23,714 bases of DNA, taken from contig JACQEF010000342.1 of the NCBI GenBank assembly GCA_016200745.1, positions 1-23,714 of the forward strand. Direction: 5' to 3'. The notes beneath the pieces were generated by a model. That model searched no databases. It was not told the DNA's origin and saw only the letters and a list, made by a program, of their open reading frames with translations. Position 1 is the first letter of the stretch. The number at the start of each line of letters is the position of its first letter. The stretch comes from Chloroflexota bacterium. Its GTDB lineage: Bacteria; Chloroflexota; Limnocylindria; Limnocylindrales; CSP1-4. The translations under genes were made by a program, and so were the position numbers. Positions 15,674 to 22,801 of the stretch are shown here, one piece after another.

Positions 15674-16474
15674 ATGACAGAGCCGACCGAGGTCTCCCCG
15701 ACCACCGAACCGGGGGCGGACGATTCGCGCACGGGTGCTGGCGTCTGGGTCATCGTTCCGACCTTCAACGAGGCCGACAACCTGGGCCCGATCACCGCCG
15801 CCATCCACGATGCCCTGCCGGCGGCCACGGTCCTCGTGGTCGACGACAACTCGCCGGACGGCACGGGCCGGCTGGCCGACGAGCTCGCGGGCTGGGATCC
15901 GCGTGTCCGCGTCCTCCATCGCCCCGCCAAGCAGGGGCTCGGTCGGGCGTACCTCGACGGCTTTGCCGCTGCGCTCGATGGCGGCGCGGCCACGATCGTC
16001 CAGATGGACGCCGACTTCAGCCACGACCCCGCTACCCTGCCCGGACTCATCGCCCCGGTCGTCGCGGGCGAGGCGGATCTCGTCATCGGCTCGCGCTACA
16101 CGCGCGGCGGCGGCGTGGTCGACTGGGGCATCGGGCGGCAGGTGATCTCGCGGGGCGGGAGCCTGTTCGCCCGGACCGTCCTCGGACTGGGGCCGCGGGA
16201 CCTGACCGGCGGGTTCAAGGCCTGGCGGGCGGCGACCCTGGCCGGCATGCCGTTTGCCGGGGTCCATGCCGGCGGCTACGTCTTCCAGATCGAGATGACT
16301 TTCCGGGCCGCCCGCGCCGGGGCACGGATCCGAGAGCTGCCGATCACGTTCCGCGATCGGCGGGTGGGCCAGTCGAAGATGAGCCGCCGGATCGTGGCCG
16401 AGGCGCTCGTGGTGGTCGTCCAGCTCCGGGCGGAAGAGCTGCGCGACCGGCTGCTGCGTCGCCGGCCCTCGTGA
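15674..16474 (+). CDS. Polyprenol monophosphomannose synthase-like glycosyltransferase (GT2)
   Basis: A 266-residue GT-A fold glycosyltransferase of the Dpm1/Ppm1 type. VIVPTFNEADN begins the nucleotide-binding fold, VVDDNSPDGTG contains D57 and D58, and QMDADFSHDP carries the metal-binding DxD (D112, D114). IGSRYTRGG, TGGFKAWR and FRDRRVGQSKM are typical of the family. The enzyme would transfer mannose from GDP-mannose to a polyprenyl phosphate at the inner membrane face, supplying a donor for extracytoplasmic mannosyltransferases. It lacks the C-terminal membrane domain some homologues carry. A long 20-residue acidic N-terminus precedes the domain. ATG 15674 is preferred over an in-frame ATG at 15626 because of the -10 box and conservation. 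The next gene overlaps by 4 nt. Confidence 0.9.
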   Translation: MTEPTEVSPTTEPGADDSRTGAGVWVIVPTFNEADNLGPITAAIHDALPAATVLVVDDNSPDGTGRLADELAGWDPRVRVLHRPAKQGLGRAYLDGFAAALDGGAATIVQMDADFSHDPATLPGLIAPVVAGEADLVIGSRYTRGGGVVDWGIGRQVISRGGSLFARTVLGLGPRDLTGGFKAWRAATLAGMPFAGVHAGGYVFQIEMTFRAARAGARIRELPITFRDRRVGQSKMSRRIVAEALVVVVQLRAEELRDRLLRRRPS

Positions 16475-17769
16475 CCGACGCCCCGGTCCGCCGCCTCGGC
16501 ACCGCCGTCGTCCCCGCCCCGCCGGGCGTCCGGGTGGTGCTCGACGCGCGACCGCTCCAGACTCCGGAGCGAGCGCCGCTGACCGCGACCTATCTCGACG
16601 CCCTCCTGCGGGCGTACGACGACGAACCGATCGCGGGCGAGTCGTTCGCGATGTTCCTCCGATCCGACCTGGACGATCCCACCAGGCGCTATCGACGCCT
16701 CGAGGTCGTGGGCCGTCGGCTGCTTCCGCCCACCCGGCTGCTGCGTTCGGCGGCGATGACCGTCGACCCGTTCCTGCTGCGGGGCGCCACCCTTGGCGCC
16801 GCCTGGCGGGCCGAGCGTGGCGGCGCGGCCGGCGCCGTGTACCACGCCGTCGGCGGCGCGTTGCCGATCGCTCCCGACCTGCCCGTGGTGGTGACCCTGC
16901 TCGATCTCGCGCCGTGGGAGATGCCGGACTCGTTCCAGGGATCGCTGGCCAACCGGTTCGGGCAGCGCCTTCGGGCGCAGCAGCTCCGTGAGGCCTCGGC
17001 GGTGCTCGTCGGGAGCCAGGCCGCGGCGCGCGCCGCGCGGCGGCTGCTCCACCTCCACGAGGATCGGATCCGGATCGTCCCGCTCGCGCCGCGCGCCGCG
17101 TTCGCGGCGGCCGCCGGGCAGCGCCGGACGAAGGCGGACACGGTGGCCCTGCAAGAGCGGCTCGGCCTGGCCGAGCGCTACCTGGTCTTCTCCGGACGAT
17201 TCGACGCCCGGCAGGACCTCGGGACGCTGCTGAAGGCGCTGGCGGGGCTGGCGGCGGCCGGCCGTCCGACCGAGCTCGGTCCCGCGGTTCCGTGGCCGCC
17301 GCGGGTCCTGCTCGTGGGCGCCAGCCCGGACGACCGCGCGTCGCTCGCCCGCGCGGCCGCGCGCGAAGGGATCGGCGAGTCGCTGGCCTACGCTCCGGCG
17401 CTGGCGCCGGACGCTCTCGCCGGGCTCGTCCGCGCCGCGCGGGCGGTCATCCTTCCTGTGCTGTCCGACGCGGCCGGGCTGCCGGTCATCGAGGCGATCG
17501 CCTGCGGAACGCCGGTCGTCGCGACCGCCGTGGGTCCGTTGCCCGAGCTGATCGGGCCGGCCGGGCTGCTCGTCGGACCGGGCGAGCAGGATCGCCTCGC
17601 CGTGGCGCTCGCGACGATCTGGGCGGACGACGGCGTGCACCAGCGGCTCGTGACCGCGGCGAAGGTGCGGGCGAAGGTCGGCAAGCGGACGTGGGCGGAC
17701 GTGGCCCGCGACACCCGGTCGATCTACGCCGACGTCGGGGTCCGGCGGGAGCGGCCGGCCGGCGGCTGA
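16471..17769 (+). CDS. GT4 family glycosyltransferase
   Basis: A 432-residue GT-B fold protein. The N-terminal half (VRVVLDARPLQ, VVVTLLDLAPWEMP, ASAVLVGSQAAAR) would bind the acceptor; the C-terminal half (YLVFSGRFDARQDLGTLLKAL, VILPVLSDAAGLPVIEAIACGTPVVAT) binds the sugar nucleotide. The GT4 E-x7-E motif is altered: the first Glu is Asp (D333) and the second is E341. GTG 16471 overlaps the preceding stop within GTGA, so the two glycosyltransferases are coupled. Donor and acceptor are unknown; mannose or another surface-glycan sugar is plausible from context. It converges on the DUF3048 gene with a 7-nt gap. Confidence 0.88.
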   Translation: MTDAPVRRLGTAVVPAPPGVRVVLDARPLQTPERAPLTATYLDALLRAYDDEPIAGESFAMFLRSDLDDPTRRYRRLEVVGRRLLPPTRLLRSAAMTVDPFLLRGATLGAAWRAERGGAAGAVYHAVGGALPIAPDLPVVVTLLDLAPWEMPDSFQGSLANRFGQRLRAQQLREASAVLVGSQAAARAARRLLHLHEDRIRIVPLAPRAAFAAAAGQRRTKADTVALQERLGLAERYLVFSGRFDARQDLGTLLKALAGLAAAGRPTELGPAVPWPPRVLLVGASPDDRASLARAAAREGIGESLAYAPALAPDALAGLVRAARAVILPVLSDAAGLPVIEAIACGTPVVATAVGPLPELIGPAGLLVGPGEQDRLAVALATIWADDGVHQRLVTAAKVRAKVGKRTWADVARDTRSIYADVGVRRERPAGG

Positions 17770-17776
17770 GTCCCGA

Positions 17777-18985
17777 TCAGGACGGGGACGGAGAGGGTGA
17801 CGCGCTCCCGCTCGGTGTCGCGGACGGGGCGGGCGGGGTGTCGCTGCCGTCCTTGACCGTCACGATCGACCCGAGCGGCATCACCTGGATGAACGTCTGG
17901 CCGGCCGTCAGCGTGACCGGGTTCCCGTCCGCGTCGAAGAACTGCGTCGGCGCGGTCAGGGAAGCCTTCCTCCAGGTCCCCGCGATCGTCCGGCCGTTGG
18001 TCGAGATCCAGGCCTTCCCGCTCCCGACGACCTTGGCCTCCAGGCGGTGCTTGTTCGGGTTGCCGTCGTTGAGCGGCCCGAACGACATCAGCATGACCAC
18101 GACGTTGCTGGGCGCCACGCGCTGGCCCGTGGCGGCGTCGGTCTGGGCGGCCTCGCCGGTCACCGAGCGCGGGTAGGTGTTGGTCGTCCGGTCGTAGCGA
18201 TAGGTGATCGTGTTCGCCGGATAGACCACGCGGATCAGCCCGCCGTATGGCCGCGCGTCCACCGGCGCGTCGGGCGCGAACTGCCAGGCGGCCGGTTGGA
18301 GCTCGTCCTTCGCCCCGATCCGCTCCGCCATCTTGCGCAGCAGGTCGCCGTCGGTGTAGGCGTTGTGGGGCGCCGCGCGCTCCTTGATCCGGTGGAAGAA
18401 GATCCCGCCCCAACGGAACTCGTCGGCGTTGTAGACGAGCTGGCCCTGGCCCTGCCCCGCGAGCGTCGACATCGCCTGTGGCGAGCCGCCGACGTGGGCG
18501 AAGACCGAGTGCCACTCGGCTGCCCACGCGATGTAGTAGTAGCGCGCGCTCCGGACCGGACCCACGCTGCCGGGCTCCTGGTCCTGGAAGATCAGCATGT
18601 AGCGCGGGATCCCGCCCTCGGCGGGGGCCTGCCATACGACGGACGCGGCGCTGAACCCCGATTGCGGCCGGGCCGGTCGCAGGTCGTCGATCATCACCGC
18701 GATCGGCCGCCGGGCGGCGATGTCCGGGGTGACGAGCCGGCCCGTGAGCGGCGCCGGGACGAGGACCGGCGTCGGGCTGGGGCTCGGCGTAGGCCGGGGC
18801 GTCGGGCTCGGCGCGGTGGACGGGCTCGCCGCGACGAGCCCTTCCGGATTGCCCGATCGCGCCGCGGCCGGTTCGCTGGGCCCGGGGCCATTGGACCCCG
18901 GGAACCCGCCGGCGAGGAGCGCCCCGATGGCGACGACGCCCACCAGCACCAGGATGCCCGCCCCGGCCAGGACCGGGCGCCTCAT
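17777..18985 (-). CDS. DUF3048 domain-containing membrane-anchored protein (YerB-like)
   Basis: A 402-residue protein with one N-terminal membrane helix (about 5-27), then a Ser/Pro/Thr linker of about 45 residues. The N-terminal DUF3048 domain begins PIAVMIDDLRPARPQSG, with GGIPRYMLIF, VGPVRSARYYY and HVGGSP. The C-terminal part includes VVVMLMSFGPLND and FIQVMPLGSIVTV. Bacillus YerB belongs to this family and is a lipoprotein of unclear function; here there is no lipobox Cys, so the helix is probably the anchor. A second Ser/Pro tail ends the protein. ATG 18985 starts right before the basic-hydrophobic anchor; the frame is open to 19126, but the extra residues look like leader. Function unknown. 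Confidence 0.9.
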   Translation of the reverse strand: MRRPVLAGAGILVLVGVVAIGALLAGGFPGSNGPGPSEPAAARSGNPEGLVAASPSTAPSPTPRPTPSPSPTPVLVPAPLTGRLVTPDIAARRPIAVMIDDLRPARPQSGFSAASVVWQAPAEGGIPRYMLIFQDQEPGSVGPVRSARYYYIAWAAEWHSVFAHVGGSPQAMSTLAGQGQGQLVYNADEFRWGGIFFHRIKERAAPHNAYTDGDLLRKMAERIGAKDELQPAAWQFAPDAPVDARPYGGLIRVVYPANTITYRYDRTTNTYPRSVTGEAAQTDAATGQRVAPSNVVVMLMSFGPLNDGNPNKHRLEAKVVGSGKAWISTNGRTIAGTWRKASLTAPTQFFDADGNPVTLTAGQTFIQVMPLGSIVTVKDGSDTPPAPSATPSGSASPSPSPS

Positions 18986-19060
18986 CGTTCGAACACTCGC
19001 TGCGTCCCCTCCGTCGAGCCGGACCGGTCGGCCCACGGGAGACGCCGCGGTGCCGCGCGG

Positions 19061-19096
19061 AGGATACAGGACGAGGCAACTCTGAGAGGGTAGTCT
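19061..19096. promoter_or_regulatory. Possible divergent promoter region
   Basis: In the 175-bp gap between the divergent genes starting at 18985 and 19161, -10-like boxes occur on both strands: TATCCT (minus, 19061-19066), TACCCT (minus, 19087-19092) and TAGTCT (plus, 19091-19096). None has a clear -35. The boxes are A/T-rich relative to their surroundings, which is the main support. Confidence 0.3.
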
Positions 19097-19160
19097 GGGT
19101 CCAGACACGCGGCCCGAGCCCTCCATCCGCTCGCGCGACCGCTCGATCGAGGAAGGTCAG

Positions 19161-19817
19161 ATGACCGATCCGACTGCCGCCGATCCGACTCCAACCCAGC
19201 CCACCAAGATCACCCGGGCGCGCGCCACGACATCGGACATCCCGAAGCGGGCCCCTCGCGCAAGGCCGCCGGCCCCGGCCAATGCGGCCCCGGCCGTGCC
19301 GGACCTACCGGTGCAGGCCCCGGCGGCGCTCCGCCAGCCGCCGGTTCGCCCCGATCGAATCGAGATCCGCGAGGGCGGTGCCGACCACGTGGAGGCCGAC
19401 CGGGTCTCGGTCACCCAGGGTGGGATCACCTCGGTCGACGCCGACAAGGTCGACGTCCGGATGGGCGGGATCGTCTACGCCCACGGGGACGAGATCTCGG
19501 TCAAGCTCGGTGGCGTCACGCTCGCCCGTGCCGAGCACCTGACGATCGAGCGCGGCGGTGTCGGCGCCGCGTTCACGCGCGAGGCCAGCCTGACCCAGGC
19601 CTACGCGCGATCGGTCCTGGCCCAGGAGGTCCGCGTCCACCAGAGCCTCATCGGGACGGTGGTCACGGCACATGCCTCGTTCGACCGGCCCAGCGGTGTG
19701 CTGATGCTCATCGCCGGTCGCGTCGACGGACCCGTGAAGGCGCTGCTCGACTGGCGCGGGGCGCTCGCGTTCGGAGCCGCGTTCGGCGTCGTCTGGGGTC
19801 TGATCCGGCGTCGCTGA
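19161..19817 (+). CDS. Membrane-anchored protein with seven 15-residue repeats
   Basis: A 218-residue protein. The first 65 residues are Pro/Ala/Thr-rich and look disordered. From I67 to about 171 run seven units of exactly 15 residues, such as VSVTQGGITSVDADK, VDVRMGGIVYAHGDE and ISVKLGGVTLARAEH. The first five keep a GG pair at positions 6-7 and alternating hydrophobic residues; the last two are degenerate. This pattern suggests a beta-solenoid. A C-terminal hydrophobic helix (GALAFGAAFGVVWGLI, about 200-215) ending in RRR is probably a tail anchor, leaving the repeats in the cytoplasm. I do not recognise a named function; bactofilin-like polymers have about 18 residues per turn, so this is different. 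GGAAGG at 19151-19156 precedes the ATG by 4 nt. Confidence 0.85.
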   Translation: MTDPTAADPTPTQPTKITRARATTSDIPKRAPRARPPAPANAAPAVPDLPVQAPAALRQPPVRPDRIEIREGGADHVEADRVSVTQGGITSVDADKVDVRMGGIVYAHGDEISVKLGGVTLARAEHLTIERGGVGAAFTREASLTQAYARSVLAQEVRVHQSLIGTVVTAHASFDRPSGVLMLIAGRVDGPVKALLDWRGALAFGAAFGVVWGLIRRR

Positions 19818-19863
19818 CCGGCCTCGTCGGTCGGGCCCCGGGGCGGTTCGGGCAGCGGGACGA

Positions 19864-19869
19864 TATACT
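19864..19869 (+). promoter_or_regulatory. Putative -10 box of the diacetamido-uronate operon
   Basis: TATACT, the same hexamer as before mreB, lies about 45 nt before GTG 19915. A 10-bp GC palindrome, GCCCCGGGGC (19835-19844), overlaps the expected -35 zone. The predicted leader is about 40 nt and contains AGGAG at 19901-19905, so this transcript would be led, unlike the rml one. Confidence 0.4.
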
Positions 19870-19914
19870 CGGTCGGCTCGTCCCCCCGCCCGCATCGTCC
19901 AGGAGATGCCACCC

Positions 19915-20592
19915 GTGATCGACCCTTCCGCGCGTGTCCATGCCAGCGCGGACCTCGAGGCGGACGTGACGGTGGGTCCCGGAACCAGCATCTGGCACCG
20001 CGCCCAGATCAGGACCGGAGCCCGGATCGGGCGCGATTGCGTCATCGGCCGGGACGTGTTCATCGACGAGGGCGTCCCGCTCGGCGATCGCGTCAAGGTC
20101 CAGAATGGCGCGCTCATCTACCACGGCGTGACCGTCGAGGACTCCGTGTTCATCGGCCCGGGCGCCATCCTGACCAACGATCGCCACCCGCGCGCGATCA
20201 CGGCCACGGGCAGCCTCGCCCGCGACGCCGACTGGACCGTCAGCCCGATCGCCATCAAGCACGGCGCGTCGATCGGAGCGGGCGCGGTTGTCGTGGCCGG
20301 GTGCGACGTCGGCCGCTACGCGATGGTCGGAGCGGGCGCCGTCGTCACCCATGAGGTCCCCGACCACGCGGTCGTCGCCGGCAATCCGGCTCGCGGGATC
20401 GGCTGGGCGTGCGCCTGCGGCCAGCGCCTGATCGACTCGACCGGCCATCCGGCCCCCGCCACCCGCGAGCGGTATGCCCGCGACCCTGAGCTGAGTTGTC
20501 CCGTGTGTGGACGCCGCTACGCGTTCACGCTCGAAGAAGGAATCCTGCACGAGCGACAGGGTCCCGCTGTCGCACAAGGAGCACGCCCATGA
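19915..20592 (+). CDS. wbpD: WbpD/WlbB-like N-acetyltransferase with C-terminal Cys motif
   Basis: A 225-residue left-handed beta-helix acyltransferase. Hexapeptide repeats cover about residues 1-155 (VHASADLEADVTVGPGT, IGRDCVIGRDVFI, VFIGPGAILTNDRHPRA, IGAGAVVVAGCDVG). LTNDRHP and VVAGNPARGIGW are typical of WbpD/WlbB enzymes, which acetylate the 3-amino group of UDP-2-acetamido-3-amino-2,3-dideoxyglucuronate with acetyl-CoA. A tail holds CACG and CPVCG, a possible zinc ribbon. GTG 19915 is chosen because AGGAG at 19901-19905 lies 9 nt upstream; an in-frame ATG at 19906 touches that AGGAG and is too close to use it. The stop overlaps the next start in ATGA. It acts late in the pathway although it is encoded first. 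Confidence 0.88.
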   Translation: MIDPSARVHASADLEADVTVGPGTSIWHRAQIRTGARIGRDCVIGRDVFIDEGVPLGDRVKVQNGALIYHGVTVEDSVFIGPGAILTNDRHPRAITATGSLARDADWTVSPIAIKHGASIGAGAVVVAGCDVGRYAMVGAGAVVTHEVPDHAVVAGNPARGIGWACACGQRLIDSTGHPAPATRERYARDPELSCPVCGRRYAFTLEEGILHERQGPAVAQGARP

Positions 20593-21755
20593 TCCCCATT
20601 GCCCGCCCGGATCTCGGCCAGGAAGAGATCGACGCCGTCACCCAGGTCCTGAGCAGCGGCATGATCGCGCAGGGTCGCAAGGTCGCCGAGCTCGAGAGCC
20701 TGTGGGCCGAGTTCATCGGCGTGAAGCACGCGATCGCGATGTCCAACGGGACCGCGGCGCTGATGTCGATCTTCGCGGGCATCGACCTGGAGCCCGGCGA
20801 CGAGGTCATCACGGTCGCCCACACGTTCGCGGCGACGGCGAACGCGATCCTGTACACCGGCGCCACGCCCGTCTTCGTCGACATCGAGCCCGACACGTAC
20901 CTGATCGACGCCAAGCGGATCGAGGCGGCGATCACGCCGCGGACCAAGGCGATCTGCCCGGTCCACCTGTTCGGCCTGACCGCCGACATGGACATGATCC
21001 AGGCGATCGCCGACCGCTACGGGCTGGCCGTGGTGGAAGATGCCTGCCAGGCGCACGGCGCGACGTTCCGCGGCCGGCGGGTCGGCAGCTTCGGCCACGG
21101 TGCGTGGAGCCTGTACGCCACCAAGAACATGACCACCGCCGAGGGCGGCTTCGTGACCACCGACGACGACAAGCTCGCCGACTGGCTGCGCCGCTACCGG
21201 AACCAGGGGATGCGGACGCGCTACCAGTTCGAGATGCTCGGCTTCAACTTCCGGATGACCGATGTGGCGGCAGCCATCGGGATCGTCCAGCTCACCAAGC
21301 TCGAGCGGAACACCGAGCGTCGGCGAGCCATCGCGGCGCGCTACGACGAGGCGTTCGGCGAGCTGCCGATCGGCCTGCCGATCACGCCGGACGGCCGGAC
21401 CCACGTGTTCCACCAGTACACGCTCGACGTGGGCGGCGCCCGCGACGCGATCGTGGCCGACCTCCGCGAGGCGGGCGTCGGGGCGGACATCTACTACCCG
21501 GTCCCGGTCCATCGGCAGGAATACATCATGGAGCGCGGCCTCCACGCCGACCTGCCCGTCACCGAGGCGGCCGCCGCCCGGACGCTTGCGCTGCCGATGT
21601 TTCCCGGGCTGACCGACGCCGAGCAGGGCCAGGTGATCGACGCGGTTCGCGCCGCGGTCGAGCGACACCTGGGGGCCGCGGCTCCGGACCAGGGCACCGC
21701 GGAGGTCGCCGGCGCCGCCGGCTCGGCCGGCGCCGCCGGCTCGGCCGGCGCATGA
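20589..21755 (+). CDS. wbpE: DegT/DnrJ/EryC1 aminotransferase, WbpE-like
   Basis: A 388-residue PLP-dependent sugar aminotransferase. SNGTAALMSIFAGI binds the cofactor phosphate, VEDACQAHGA holds the Asp contacting the pyridine N, and SLYATKNMTTAEGG carries the Schiff-base Lys (K179). In the WbpE/WlbC role it would aminate the 3-keto UDP-GlcNAcA product of WbpB using glutamate. AAGGAG at 20576-20581 lies 7 nt before ATG 20589, and the start overlaps the wbpD stop. It ends in an Ala/Gly/Ser tail coded by an 18-bp tandem repeat, outside the conserved fold. Neighbouring genes support the assignment; DegT sequence alone would not fix the substrate. Confidence 0.92.
   Translation: MIPIARPDLGQEEIDAVTQVLSSGMIAQGRKVAELESLWAEFIGVKHAIAMSNGTAALMSIFAGIDLEPGDEVITVAHTFAATANAILYTGATPVFVDIEPDTYLIDAKRIEAAITPRTKAICPVHLFGLTADMDMIQAIADRYGLAVVEDACQAHGATFRGRRVGSFGHGAWSLYATKNMTTAEGGFVTTDDDKLADWLRRYRNQGMRTRYQFEMLGFNFRMTDVAAAIGIVQLTKLERNTERRRAIAARYDEAFGELPIGLPITPDGRTHVFHQYTLDVGGARDAIVADLREAGVGADIYYPVPVHRQEYIMERGLHADLPVTEAAAARTLALPMFPGLTDAEQGQVIDAVRAAVERHLGAAAPDQGTAEVAGAAGSAGAAGSAGA
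21708..21752 (+). repeat. 18-bp tandem repeat at the 3' end of the aminotransferase gene
   Basis: The unit GCCGGCGCCGCCGGCTCG occurs at 21708-21725 and again exactly at 21726-21743, followed by a half unit to 21752. It encodes AGAAGS repeats. The unit length is a multiple of three, so gain or loss of units would not shift the frame. Confidence 0.8.
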
Positions 21756-22801
21756 CGTCCGCCTGGCACCCGGCCGGGGCCCGGGAGCTCCGGCTCGGCC
21801 TGGCCGGGCTTGGCTCCATGGGCCGCAACCATCTGCGGATCCTGTCGAGCCGTCCCGGCATCCAGCTCGTCGCCGTCGCCGACCCGGTCGCGGAGGTCCT
21901 CGCCACCGCGATCGCGGGCACGCCGGCGCAGGGATTCGCCGATCCACTGGCGATGATCCGCGAGGCCGATCTCGACGGGGTCGTCATCGCCGCTCCGACC
22001 AACGCCCACCGCGAGCTGGCGCTGGCGGCGATCGAGCGCGGCATCGCCGTGCTGGTCGAGAAGCCGCTGGCGGGGACGGTCGACGACGCCCTCCAGATCG
22101 TCCACGCCGCGCAGGCCAGGGGTGTCCCGGTCCAGGTCGGTCACGTCGAGCGGTTCAACCCGGCCGTGCTCGAGCTCGGCCGGCTCCTCCATGCAGGCTG
22201 GCTGAGCACGGTCTACGCGATCGTCAGCCGCCGGGCGGGCCCGTTCCCGGCGCGGATCCGCGACGTCGGCGTGACCATCGACCTCGGCACCCACGACGTC
22301 GACATCCTGTCGTGGATCGCCGGCGAGCGACCGACCCGGGTCTACGCCGAGCTGGCGCAGCGGATCCACGCCGATCACGAGGACCTGCTGTTCGGTCTGC
22401 TGCACTTCCCATCCGGTGCGACCGGCATGCTCGACGTCAACTGGCTGACCCCGGCCAAGCGCCGCCAGCTCACGGTGGTCGGCGAGGAGGGCATGTTCGA
22501 GCTTGACTACCTGACCCAGCGCCTGACGTTCACCCGGGCCGACGTCAACCACCCGATGATGATCGGCGGCTATGCACCCACCTTCACCGGTGAGGTCGCC
22601 GAACTTCCGGTCGCCAACGCCGAGCCGCTCGGGGCCGAGATCGACGCATTCACCGGCATCATTCGGGAGGGCGGCACGCCCGCCATCAGCGCCGCCGACG
22701 GAGCCTGGGCCGTGGCCATCGCGAGCGGCCTGCTCCAGGCCGGCAAGGACGGTCGACCGGTGGATCTCACCTCGCTCTCGACAAGGCTGGAAACCGAATG
22801 A
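21752..22801 (+). CDS. wbpB: Gfo/Idh/MocA dehydrogenase, WbpB/WlbA-like
   Basis: A 349-residue NAD-dependent sugar dehydrogenase. The Rossmann loop is GLAGLGSMGRNHLRIL; VEKPL carries the family Lys (K104), and DLGTHDVDIL has the catalytic His (H181). In the Wbp pathway it oxidises C3 of UDP-GlcNAcA to a 3-keto sugar for the aminotransferase. VGHVERFNPAV is typical of this branch of the family. The start overlaps the wbpE stop in ATGA, and the stop overlaps the next ATG in the same way. The first 12 residues before the Rossmann strand are extra. A UDP-GlcNAc 3-dehydrogenase acting on the non-uronate sugar is the main alternative, made less likely by the adjacent 6-dehydrogenase. Confidence 0.9.
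   Translation: MTSAWHPAGARELRLGLAGLGSMGRNHLRILSSRPGIQLVAVADPVAEVLATAIAGTPAQGFADPLAMIREADLDGVVIAAPTNAHRELALAAIERGIAVLVEKPLAGTVDDALQIVHAAQARGVPVQVGHVERFNPAVLELGRLLHAGWLSTVYAIVSRRAGPFPARIRDVGVTIDLGTHDVDILSWIAGERPTRVYAELAQRIHADHEDLLFGLLHFPSGATGMLDVNWLTPAKRRQLTVVGEEGMFELDYLTQRLTFTRADVNHPMMIGGYAPTFTGEVAELPVANAEPLGAEIDAFTGIIREGGTPAISAADGAWAVAIASGLLQAGKDGRPVDLTSLSTRLETE

Noticed and set aside
20507..21751. In-frame upstream extension of the wbpB frame through the wbpE region
   Set aside because: The sequence before ATG 21752 is an Arg-rich shadow of the aminotransferase; the Rossmann fold begins just after ATG 21752.
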